Origin: TMED14 sp041192685
GTDB lineage: Bacteria; Bacteroidota; Bacteroidia; Flavobacteriales; Schleiferiaceae
Direction of reading: 5' to 3'
Assembly: GCA_041192685.1 (NCBI GenBank)
Contig: JBEEMM010000041.1
Location: forward strand, 1-10,131
DNA: 10,131 nt
Shown: positions 1-5,960 of the stretch, one piece after another
How positions within the stretch are numbered: position 1 is the first letter of the stretch
Layout of the letters: every line of letters starts with the position of its first letter
Made by a program: the position numbers and the translations under genes
The notes under the pieces: generated by a model
What the model saw: only the letters and a program-made list of their open reading frames with translations
What the model was told of the DNA's origin: nothing
Database searches by the model: none

Positions 1-237
1 CGCCTCGAGCACGTGGTCCACATGCTTTCCGTCGGTATGGGTGCGCACGGTGATGCGGCCTTCGAGTTGGTAAAAAACCTCTTCGGTCTCATTGTAGTGG
101 TAGTCCTTGCGGGCATTAGGGCCTGCAACGACCATCACGATATAGTCCTCCGAATCGGGAGTGAGGTTTTTATTGCCGACGGGCGGCTTGAGCTCGTGGC
201 GGTGCTCTTCGAGCCAGCGGTGGAAGTTGAATACCAT
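1..237 (-). CDS. haaO: 3-hydroxyanthranilate 3,4-dioxygenase, N-terminal part (runs off left edge)
   Basis: The reverse strand from 237 reads 79 codons without a stop to the window edge. The protein is a cytosolic, Fe(II)-dependent cupin dioxygenase that opens the ring of 3-hydroxyanthranilate; the product cyclises to quinolinate, linking tryptophan breakdown by the kynurenine route to NAD synthesis. The motif AGPNARKDYHYNETEEVFYQ (residues 38-57) matches the family closely. His47 and Glu53 fall at the positions known as metal ligands in the human enzyme, and Arg43 at a substrate-binding position; the third ligand lies beyond the edge. The ATG at 237 is chosen because it sets these residues in register with characterised family members. 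No Shine-Dalgarno sequence is seen. The gene is divergent from the padR gene, with 100 bp between the two starts. Family assignment is secure; only about the first half is present. Confidence 0.93.
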   Translation of the reverse strand, partial: MVFNFHRWLEEHRHELKPPVGNKNLTPDSEDYIVMVVAGPNARKDYHYNETEEVFYQLEGRITVRTHTDGKHVDHVLEA

Positions 238-287
238 AGGTCTAAGGTAGGTAATGGTCGGGTTGTGCGAGCGGCTTTGGCACACTT

Positions 288-314
288 TTAGTACTATGTC
301 AAACAAAGTACTAA
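288..314. promoter_or_regulatory. Perfect inverted repeat, likely PadR operator
   Basis: TTAGTACT (288-295) and AGTACTAA (307-314) are perfect 8-bp inverted arms separated by 11 bases, so the arm centres lie about two helical turns (19 bp) apart, as expected for a dimeric winged-helix repressor. The repeat lies just upstream of the -7 box at 325-332 and would cover the usual -33 region. PadR proteins often repress their own operon, so self-control of the PadR-PspC pair is the simplest reading. It also lies about 50 bp upstream of the divergent haaO start and could affect that gene. The inverted repeat is seen directly; the function is inferred. Confidence 0.6.
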
Positions 315-324
315 GCTTTAGTTA

Positions 325-332
325 TATCTTTG
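325..332 (+). promoter_or_regulatory. Bacteroidota-type -7 promoter box for the padR-pspC operon
   Basis: TATCTTTG matches the Bacteroidota sigma-70 (SigABfr-type) -7 consensus TAnnTTTG exactly. It ends only 5 bases before the padR ATG at 338, so transcription would be expected to begin at or very near the start codon. No clear TTG is seen at the -33 position, where the spacer and right arm of the inverted repeat lie instead. Confidence 0.5.
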
Positions 333-337
333 CATTA

Positions 338-664
338 ATGAATACTGAAAACGCACGAGCGCAAATGCGCAAAGGGGTCCTCGAGCTCTGCGCGCTTCGG
401 GTTTTAGGGCGCGGAGAGGCTTATGCCTCTGGCATTTCTGAAGCACTGAAGCAGGCGGACTTACTCGTGGTTGAGGGTACGCTCTACCCGCTACTCACCC
501 GAATGAAGAACTCAGGATGGCTGGATTACCGCTGGGAAGAATCCAAGTCGGGCCCACCCCGCAAGTACTACCAGCTCACTGAAAAAGGACGCATTCTACT
601 CGAAGCGCTGAATTCGGAATGGACCGCTTTTGTCGACGCTGTAAACTCCCTCAAGAACTCATGA
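338..664 (+). CDS. PadR family transcriptional regulator
   Basis: A 108-residue protein of the short PadR class, made almost entirely of the N-terminal winged-helix DNA-binding domain. The recognition-helix and wing region (EGTLYPLLTRMKNSGWLDYR, 46-65, followed by SGPPRKYYQLTEKG) is typical of the family. The first residues (MNTENARAQMRKGVLE) match the usual N-terminus of Bacteroidota PadR proteins found beside PspC genes, so ATG 338 is preferred to in-frame ATGs at 254 and 296, both upstream of the -7 box. The stop codon overlaps the next gene's start (ATGA, 661-664), so the two are translationally coupled. It probably represses its own operon through the inverted repeat at 288-314. The inducer is unknown; PadR partners of PspC genes are thought to respond to envelope stress, but nothing in the sequence shows this. 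Confidence 0.93.
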   Translation: MNTENARAQMRKGVLELCALRVLGRGEAYASGISEALKQADLLVVEGTLYPLLTRMKNSGWLDYRWEESKSGPPRKYYQLTEKGRILLEALNSEWTAFVDAVNSLKNS

Positions 665-2232
665 AAAAGACCATTGACATCAATTTGGGCGGAATGCTCT
701 TTCATATGGACGAGGACGCCTATGCCGTTCTTTCGTCCTACCTCGAAGCCCTTCGCCGCCACTTGGCCGCTACCGAAGGCCGCGAGGAGGTACTCTCCGA
801 CATCGAGGCGCGCATCGCCGAACTGTTCAGCCAGTATGCGGCAGGCAGCCCCAAGGTCGTTACTGTCGCCAACGTGCAGGCAGCGATGAGCACTTTGGGC
901 CAACCCCAAGACTTCGGTCCCGAGGTAGAAGGAGAGCCAGCGTCTGAATCATCGGCAGAATCGTCGGCAGAATCGTCATCAGAATCCAAGGACCGCCGCC
1001 GCCGCCTTTACCGCGACGCAGACGACAAGGTCATTGGTGGTGTCTGTGCTGGATTTGCCAACTACTTCAGCATCGATGTAGTTGTGGTGCGTGTAGTATT
1101 TCTCGTCCTCGGGTTTTTTACGGGTTTCGGTTTTATTCTCTACCTGATTTTGTGGGCGGCGACCCCCAAGGCCGTTACGCCTGCAGAGCGACTTGCCATG
1201 AAGGGCAAGCCAGCAACCTTTGAGAACATTCGCCAAACCGTCGAAGAAGAATTCAGAAACGTCGAAAGCAAAATAAACAATGCCGAGAGTCGGCGCAAAG
1301 TTCGCAATGCAACCAAAAGCGTGGGAGACGTAATCGCTTCCGTTGTTCAGGGTCTGGCGCGCTTTTTTGGAATGCTGTTTCTGGTTTTTGCCCTGCTGCT
1401 GGGTGCAGGCATTCTGATCGCGGTATTCGGCAACGGCATCCTTCAAGAAGACGCACAGGCCTCCGTGACCGAGCTCCTGGGTATTTTCTTGCCGGCCGGA
1501 GGGTTTGGTAAGGCCTACTTCTGGACGGCCACGGTACTCGTACTGATTGGTCCCTTGGTCGCCCTACTGCTCTTGGCATTGCGCCTGCTTTTTCGCCATC
1601 AGGGCCTTGTTCAGCGCGGACTATTGGGAGCCGCACTGATTCTTTCGGTGGGCGGAGTCGTCATGATGGTCCTCCTTGGGGCTCGAATTGGCTCGGAGTT
1701 TCGCGAAGAAGCCTCGGTGGTGCATTCCGTGCTGCTGCCCGAGCAGGTTCAAACCTGGGATCTTACCATGGAATCAACTGTCGTTAAGGGCGGAGTCGAG
1801 TTTAATTTCAACGACGACGATCTCGACGAGTCTTTTTGGATTCTCACCGACAATCGAGTCTACTATGAGGGCATAGAAATCGACCTACAACCCACAGTAC
1901 GCGACAAGCCAAGCTTGGAATGGACCGCTGAAGCTCAAGGAGGGTCTCGCCGCGCCGCCCGCGAACGCGCCGGCGGAATTGACGTTCAGGTACGCACGGA
2001 CAGTACGGGCCAAATCTTCGTGGGCGACCTCTTGAATTATGCCAAGGCAGATCGATTCAGAGGCCAAAGAGTCCAGCTCACCCTCTACCTGCCCGTGGGC
2101 CAGCGTGTCTACCTCGACCCGACGACCGTGCCCTACCTGGACGACGTCGCCAACATCGAAAACATTTGGGACGGACACATGGGCGGCAAGACCTGGCTCA
2201 TGACCGACCAGGGCTTGGCCGAGTTCAAGTAG
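661..2232 (+). CDS. PspC domain multi-pass membrane protein
   Basis: A 523-residue inner-membrane protein. Residues 1-60 form the N-terminal segment common in Bacteroidota PspC proteins (MKKTIDINLGGMLFHMDEDA at the start). A Ser/Glu-rich linker (about 95-109) leads to the PspC domain at about 112-172, with LYRDADDKVIGGVCAGFANYF followed by a hydrophobic stretch (about 140-168). Further membrane segments lie near 233-258, 288-312 and 320-341. A soluble C-terminal region (about 345-523) ends in a Trp/Asp-containing segment (IENIWDGHMGGKTWLMT) that I recall from long Bacteroidota PspC proteins. PspC proteins take part in phage-shock-type responses to membrane damage; the exact role of this long form is not established. 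ATG 661 overlaps the padR stop by 4 bp, and the in-frame ATG at 619 lies inside padR and is rejected. The gene converges on the lipoprotein gene, with 30 bp between the stops. Confidence 0.9.
   Translation: MKKTIDINLGGMLFHMDEDAYAVLSSYLEALRRHLAATEGREEVLSDIEARIAELFSQYAAGSPKVVTVANVQAAMSTLGQPQDFGPEVEGEPASESSAESSAESSSESKDRRRRLYRDADDKVIGGVCAGFANYFSIDVVVVRVVFLVLGFFTGFGFILYLILWAATPKAVTPAERLAMKGKPATFENIRQTVEEEFRNVESKINNAESRRKVRNATKSVGDVIASVVQGLARFFGMLFLVFALLLGAGILIAVFGNGILQEDAQASVTELLGIFLPAGGFGKAYFWTATVLVLIGPLVALLLLALRLLFRHQGLVQRGLLGAALILSVGGVVMMVLLGARIGSEFREEASVVHSVLLPEQVQTWDLTMESTVVKGGVEFNFNDDDLDESFWILTDNRVYYEGIEIDLQPTVRDKPSLEWTAEAQGGSRRAARERAGGIDVQVRTDSTGQIFVGDLLNYAKADRFRGQRVQLTLYLPVGQRVYLDPTTVPYLDDVANIENIWDGHMGGKTWLMTDQGLAEFK
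949..984 (+). repeat. Three 12-bp tandem units encoding a Ser/Glu linker
   Basis: Three near-identical 12-bp units (TCATCGGCAGAA, TCGTCGGCAGAA, TCGTCATCAGAA) encode a repeated Ser-Ser-(Ala/Ser)-Glu in the linker just before the PspC domain. The unit is a multiple of three, so copy-number change by replication slippage would lengthen or shorten the linker without a frameshift. Confidence 0.8.
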
Positions 2233-2262
2233 CCTTTGGGCGCTTGCAGGCGCGGACTCAAG

Positions 2263-3414
2263 CTAAGGAAGCCGGTAGGCAACCGCGTTCTGTCCGCATC
2301 GCACTAAGGCAAGTCCGTCGCTGTGCAGGGCAAGCGTAGAAAGCTCGTCTTCGGTTAAAAGTACGGCATTAGGTTTGTCAAAGTTCCATAAATACAGTGA
2401 TTTGCGGTAGTTAAATACCCATGGGAAGGCAGGCCATCGGTCCAGCCAAAGGGGATCAATTCTTCCTTGTGCCCTTTCGTTTCCCGTCGCCGGGTCAAGC
2501 CGAATCCACCATCCTCGGCTGCTGAGCAGGTCCCAACTTTGGTGGTCGGGACGCAGTCCGTGCACCCCAAAGTCGAATCCGCCCGGCAGAGGACGGGCCC
2601 AAATCCGCGCGCCGCGGTTGAGGTCAAAGGCCAGTGCGCTGTCTTGGCTAGCAAAGACTAGGGTAGCGCCCCGCACTGCTGGGGGGTGCCCCGTGCCGTC
2701 GCCACCCACAAGCTTAGCCTGGTGCAACTGACCCCGATCGGTCCACCAGAGCTGGCAGTGGTCTCCGGTTCTGAGTACGGCATACCATCCGCGCTTCCAC
2801 CAGCCGGGCGCATCAAAAAGTCCCTTGGCACTGGACGCCGTTGCCGCCGCGGCCCACTGGTTTTGCTTCCATTCGAGCACCTGATTCTTTGCCGCCCCGG
2901 CAGAACTGGAATCGCTTCGCCAACTCAGCATCAGCATCCCGTCGTCGCTGAGGGATCCTGACCTAAAACTCGCCCCTCCACTGGGGTAGGGCAGCAGGTC
3001 CATTCCCCCGTCGGCCATGAGCACCGCGGCGGAATGCGCGCCAAAAAGTGCAAGACCGTAGTCGCTCCCCGCGACGCTCTCCTGGCCCCAAGACAGTGCC
3101 TCAAAACCCGCAGGCCAAGCCCAGGTCGCGAGGGTACTGCCGTCCTTGGAATTAAGCCAAATCAAGGAATCTCCGTGGCCAAAGACCGCCCCCTTGAGCC
3201 CGTCGGCGGCGCGATTCAATTCATAAGGCCCAAACTCAGACGGCCCAATGCCCCGAGACCATTGCTGCACCGGCTTGAGCGGGCTTATCGGAATGCCTTC
3301 GGGCTTGCTGCAGCCCCCCGTGAGCGCCGCGGCGAGGCAGGTCCAGAACCAACCTCGAGCAAACCCCGCCCGGCGCCTTGGCGGGCCCCCAATCAATGAA
3401 TCAACCCCGCTCAT
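2263..3414 (-). CDS. Tryptophan-rich lipoprotein, probable PQQ-repeat-like beta-propeller
   Basis: A 383-residue protein. An arginine-containing N-terminus, a hydrophobic stretch (about 21-31) and LTGGC with Cys35 suggest a lipoprotein signal; Thr at -3 makes the lipobox imperfect. The mature part has short repeated strands of PQQ-repeat type, for example LVFASQDSALAFDLNRGARI followed by W, and WWIRLDPATGNE, which resemble the pattern in which a value is read out and compared with a 'D..tG...W' element. About 21 of roughly 350 mature residues are Trp. Start 3414 is chosen because it gives a signal peptide and a 4-bp ATGA overlap with the hydrolase stop; the open frame upstream to 3681 only shadows the hydrolase. 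It is the last gene of the operon and could be a surface or periplasmic partner of the hydrolase. BamB-like assembly factors are also propeller lipoproteins, but no specific match is seen. Function is unknown. Confidence 0.75.
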   Translation of the reverse strand: MSGVDSLIGGPPRRRAGFARGWFWTCLAAALTGGCSKPEGIPISPLKPVQQWSRGIGPSEFGPYELNRAADGLKGAVFGHGDSLIWLNSKDGSTLATWAWPAGFEALSWGQESVAGSDYGLALFGAHSAAVLMADGGMDLLPYPSGGASFRSGSLSDDGMLMLSWRSDSSSAGAAKNQVLEWKQNQWAAAATASSAKGLFDAPGWWKRGWYAVLRTGDHCQLWWTDRGQLHQAKLVGGDGTGHPPAVRGATLVFASQDSALAFDLNRGARIWARPLPGGFDFGVHGLRPDHQSWDLLSSRGWWIRLDPATGNERAQGRIDPLWLDRWPAFPWVFNYRKSLYLWNFDKPNAVLLTEDELSTLALHSDGLALVRCGQNAVAYRLP

Positions 3415-4976
3415 CGCGTTGGGGTGGCAAAAAAGGCTCCGCCCGCGACCTGGCCGTTCATCAGGCGGTTGAGGACCAAGCGGGTAGTCGACGAATTGCG
3501 CATCTGCTGGTGGTTGGTTCCGGGCATCATGATAGAAGCCACGGCCCCCTGAAGCTGCCCTGCGGATTCCGCCAAAACCACTCCGTCGCTGGGCTTCTCC
3601 ACGAGCGCGTACTCGTAGCGTGGGATGGTAATGCAACCGTCGTCGCCCGAGCAGTCCGAAGCATTGGCCACGGGGAACCAACTTGGATTATTGGGGTCGT
3701 CAATGCAGCGGCACCAAAAGCCATTGGCATTCAAAGTCATGCGCCGCGCCCCAATAAGTTGCTTGTAGCTGTTGTTGGCGTCGAGGTACCAAGCGGCAGC
3801 ATTATCGGCAGCAGCAGCCTCGCGCTCCGCCTGTATGGCCTGCCATTCCGCAATAAGGGCGCCCACCAAGGTTGGCGATAAAATCCAAGCCCAGGTGCGC
3901 AGGTTTTGGGCCCGCTGAAGCGCGTCGGAGGCCTGGCTCTCGTGGCGGTCGAACTGCTGCGAGGCAAAGGTCACGAGCTCTTGGTCAGCGTCCATGGCAA
4001 AGGGGTTGCTCGCAAGGGCAAGGCCGACCGAATCGGTGGCCAGCATTGACGTGGCGGTTCGCCAAAAAACGGGCTCGTCCTCAACCCCATAAGCCAGGAC
4101 CACCGGCACCGAAGGCGTTCGCTTGCCAAGTCGCTTCGCCAAGGGAGCATTGGGAAAAAGCTCCACCATGCCGGGGCTGTTGAACTTTTTGAGGGCAAAG
4201 GGCACAAAGCTGCTTCCGAGTCCGCAGGTTTGGTCCACCGCATTGCGCAGCAAGGGGTCCAGCCCCGGAATCCAGCGCATCGCGGGGAACTGAGGCGCCC
4301 ACAAGCGCGGATTGCTGAGGGTAATGCAGGCATCCTCGACAAAGGCCACCGCAAGGTTGTCGCCCGACGGATGCAGTGCCTTGGCCATATGGGCTCCGTT
4401 CACGGCCGATCCAAAGGCAATGATTCCTCCAAACTGGCGGTCGAAGACGTAGCGGTGCTGGTACAAACTGTCCAGCAGCAGTGAGAGTACGCCCCCGTAG
4501 GAATGCCCCACGAGAATGTTGTCTTCGACAAAAATATTCTGGGCCGATGAAGCCGCCGCTCCGACCGAACTGAGGTAGGCATCGATGTCCATGGCCGAGG
4601 CCAGCGCGTTCCCGTTCTGCCAATACTGGTGCGGATTGAGGTAAACCACCTGCCTTGCGGGGTAGCCTGCGCTTCCTTGAAAGGCAGTTCGCGCGGCAAG
4701 CAGGTTCCAGCTGTCGGAACTTCCACCCAGTCCGTGCAAAAAGTGCAGGATGCGGTAGCCCGACGTCGCCGTTTTGCCGGCCCAGGAGAGGTTGGGCGCA
4801 GGGAGAATAGGGGACTCCCATGCGATGGGCCCCGAAGGCAGGCTTGGGAGTGTAGCCGGGTCGCTGCAGGGCTGGGCTGCGGCCGACCAGGAGAGCATGA
4901 GGCTCAGGGCGGCAATAAGCCCAACGACCAGGGCAATGGGTTTAGCAGATTGGGTGCGCGGGCTAGAAGTGGGCAT
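3411..4976 (-). CDS. Secreted alpha/beta hydrolase (lipase/esterase-like)
   Basis: A 521-residue protein with a long signal peptide (hydrophobic core about 13-31, likely cleaved near SAAAQ at 31-35). The hydrolase core begins with an oxyanion strand (FLHGLGGSSDSW, 79-90) and has the nucleophile elbow GHSYGG, with Ser159. The likely acid is Asp464 in KPSDGVVLAES, as in lipases with an 'SDGVV' loop (Asp300 is an alternative), and the likely His is His489 in PGTNHQQM. Between the core halves lies an insertion: a helical Ala/Glu-rich stretch (about 365-410), then a small four-cysteine segment (Cys422, 424, 442, 448). The substrate cannot be read from the sequence; lipid, ester or polyester are all possible. 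Start 4976 is preferred to 5015, which would overlap the upstream gene and give an N-terminus unlike a signal peptide. It follows the secreted-protein gene by 13 bp and overlaps the lipoprotein gene by 4 bp. Confidence 0.85.
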   Translation of the reverse strand: MPTSSPRTQSAKPIALVVGLIAALSLMLSWSAAAQPCSDPATLPSLPSGPIAWESPILPAPNLSWAGKTATSGYRILHFLHGLGGSSDSWNLLAARTAFQGSAGYPARQVVYLNPHQYWQNGNALASAMDIDAYLSSVGAAASSAQNIFVEDNILVGHSYGGVLSLLLDSLYQHRYVFDRQFGGIIAFGSAVNGAHMAKALHPSGDNLAVAFVEDACITLSNPRLWAPQFPAMRWIPGLDPLLRNAVDQTCGLGSSFVPFALKKFNSPGMVELFPNAPLAKRLGKRTPSVPVVLAYGVEDEPVFWRTATSMLATDSVGLALASNPFAMDADQELVTFASQQFDRHESQASDALQRAQNLRTWAWILSPTLVGALIAEWQAIQAEREAAAADNAAAWYLDANNSYKQLIGARRMTLNANGFWCRCIDDPNNPSWFPVANASDCSGDDGCITIPRYEYALVEKPSDGVVLAESAGQLQGAVASIMMPGTNHQQMRNSSTTRLVLNRLMNGQVAGGAFFATPTR

Positions 4977-4980
4977 GGTA

Positions 4981-4988
4981 CAAATAAA
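4981..4988 (-). promoter_or_regulatory. Possible -7-like box directly before the hydrolase start
   Basis: On the minus strand TTTATTTG differs by one base from the -7 consensus TAnnTTTG and lies 4 bases before the hydrolase ATG, partly in the 13-bp gap after the upstream gene. It may be a weak internal promoter of the operon or chance in a locally AT-rich stretch. Confidence 0.2.
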
Positions 4989-4989
4989 T

Positions 4990-5832
4990 TTAAAATTGAA
5001 TAAAACTACTGGCATAGGTTTGATTACCTAACTGAATTTGAATGGTATACCTGCCTGAATTAAGTCCCTTAGGATTCCAGGCAAGCGGCAGGGTTCCCTG
5101 CGGGGGCTGCTCTGCCGTCAGGCGGCCGAAGGAATCCACGCATCGTATGGCCGAGGGCCAAATACCCGCGGAACCTTCTAAAGAAACCTGCAGTTCCTGT
5201 AGTCCTCTTGGGTTGGGTTGCAGGCTTAAGCTGGGTTGGGATTCCGCGCCAGAGGGCCCGTAGCCAACCAGGCTGCTGCGCTGGGTGAGGGACCAATCCT
5301 GCATGCAAAGTCCGTTCAGGGTGCTGCGGCTAAAAATCCGCTCCTCGGCCCAGATGGACCAGCGGTTTCCCGAGGGCCTCCAGCTGAAGGCAATGCTGCT
5401 GTCGCCCTTGGCATAAACCTGTTGGGGCGTCGTGCTGCGCCAGGTGAGGGTCCAGCCCGATCCCAGCTCCATGGCTTCGTCAAGTCGAATTCCTTCGGGG
5501 GGAATGCTGCTTCGCATGGGCGGCGATCCAAGCTGCTCGCTCGGGGCCGGGGGGCTGCCCATCCAGTCTTCGCGAGGGCTCAAAAGCACTTGGCTCGAGG
5601 TGAGTTCGCGCCCATCGGGGTCGGTCCACCACTGGCGGGCGGTGCGGGTTTCGCGCATTTTCAGGGCCTCGAGATCCCAGGGAAGGAGGTAGGCAGTATC
5701 GGCCAAATCGCTTAAGCGACTGCCGCGAAGGGTGGTCTCGGTGGCCGTCCAAAAGCTGGATTGGGCGCTTGCCGAGTGCGAGAGGGTCATGGCCACCAGG
5801 GACCAAGCGGGGAATAGTAGTGCGTGCTTCAT
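4990..5832 (-). CDS. Secreted protein with T9SS type A-like C-terminal sorting domain
   Basis: A 280-residue protein and the first gene of the minus-strand operon. A signal peptide spans residues 1-23 (SHSASAQ, cleavage after Ala23). The middle (about 25-195) is Ser/Pro/Trp-rich and matches no family I recognise. The last about 80 residues resemble the T9SS type A sorting domain (TIGR04183 type): a PNP element (LQPNPRG, 205-211), a strand leading to VDSFGRLTAEQ (232-242), and LNSGRYTIQIQLGN (257-270) before the end. In that family the pattern is 'YPNP ... D..Gr.v ... L..G.Y.l.i', and the domain directs export across the outer membrane and often surface attachment. Start 5832 is preferred over 5850 because it gives a clean signal peptide (MKHALLFPAW). 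Its function is unknown; sharing an operon with a secreted hydrolase suggests a joint extracellular or surface job. Confidence 0.8.
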   Translation of the reverse strand: MKHALLFPAWSLVAMTLSHSASAQSSFWTATETTLRGSRLSDLADTAYLLPWDLEALKMRETRTARQWWTDPDGRELTSSQVLLSPREDWMGSPPAPSEQLGSPPMRSSIPPEGIRLDEAMELGSGWTLTWRSTTPQQVYAKGDSSIAFSWRPSGNRWSIWAEERIFSRSTLNGLCMQDWSLTQRSSLVGYGPSGAESQPSLSLQPNPRGLQELQVSLEGSAGIWPSAIRCVDSFGRLTAEQPPQGTLPLAWNPKGLNSGRYTIQIQLGNQTYASSFIQF

Positions 5833-5836
5833 GAGC

Positions 5837-5844
5837 CAAAGCTG
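5837..5844 (-). promoter_or_regulatory. Possible -7 box for the secretion operon
   Basis: On the minus strand CAGCTTTG has one mismatch to TAnnTTTG and ends 4 bases before the ATG of the T9SS-type gene at 5832. No TTG is present at the usual -33 distance. It is weak alone, but the spacing to the start codon repeats at other genes here. Confidence 0.25.
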
Positions 5845-5948
5845 CCCCATCCCGCCGGGCCCTAATCGTGTTTAAACGAAAGCCAACGGCCCCCTCTGAA
5901 ATACCCTTAAACGCCGCTAAGCCAGGGCGCAAATTGGCAATTATTCCC

Positions 5949-5956
5949 GACCTTTG
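5949..5956 (+). promoter_or_regulatory. Possible -7 box for the suf operon
   Basis: GACCTTTG has one mismatch to TAnnTTTG and ends 4 bases before the sufS ATG at 5961. A TTG at 5934-5936 is too close (12 bases) for a standard -33 element. The rest of the 128-bp divergent gap (5833-5960) holds an 8-bp palindrome, GTTTAAAC at 5870-5877, and no other signal I can name. Confidence 0.3.
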
Positions 5957-5960
5957 CAGC

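Noticed and set aside
979..1446. 155-residue open frame on the minus strand inside the pspC gene
   Set aside because: It lies wholly antisense to a well-supported gene, has a composition with no family features, and is the kind of open frame that GC-rich codon use produces.
2240..2253. Possible terminator hairpin between the convergent pspC and lipoprotein genes
   Set aside because: The stem is only GCGC with a 6-base loop and no T-run follows on either strand.
3415..3681. Upstream extension of the lipoprotein gene to 3681
   Set aside because: It would overlap the hydrolase by 270 bases and bury the signal peptide; the added residues are a shadow frame of the hydrolase.
3378..3881. 167-residue open frame on the plus strand across the hydrolase/lipoprotein junction
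   Set aside because: It is antisense to the end of the hydrolase, whose catalytic His and Asp loops are recognisable; the translated plus-strand product has no family motif.
4081..4821. 246-residue open frame on the minus strand in another frame of the hydrolase
   Set aside because: The overlapping frame carries the oxyanion strand and GHSYGG motif of a hydrolase; this one is Arg/Pro/Gly-rich with no motif.
5236..5715. 159-residue open frame on the plus strand
   Set aside because: It is antisense to the T9SS-type gene, which has a signal peptide and sorting-domain pattern; the antisense product is low-complexity Ala/Gly/Arg.
5868..5960. Upstream extension of sufS to an ATG at 5868
   Set aside because: The added 31 residues do not resemble a SufS N-terminus and would cover the divergent promoter region; ATG 5961 gives the normal family start.
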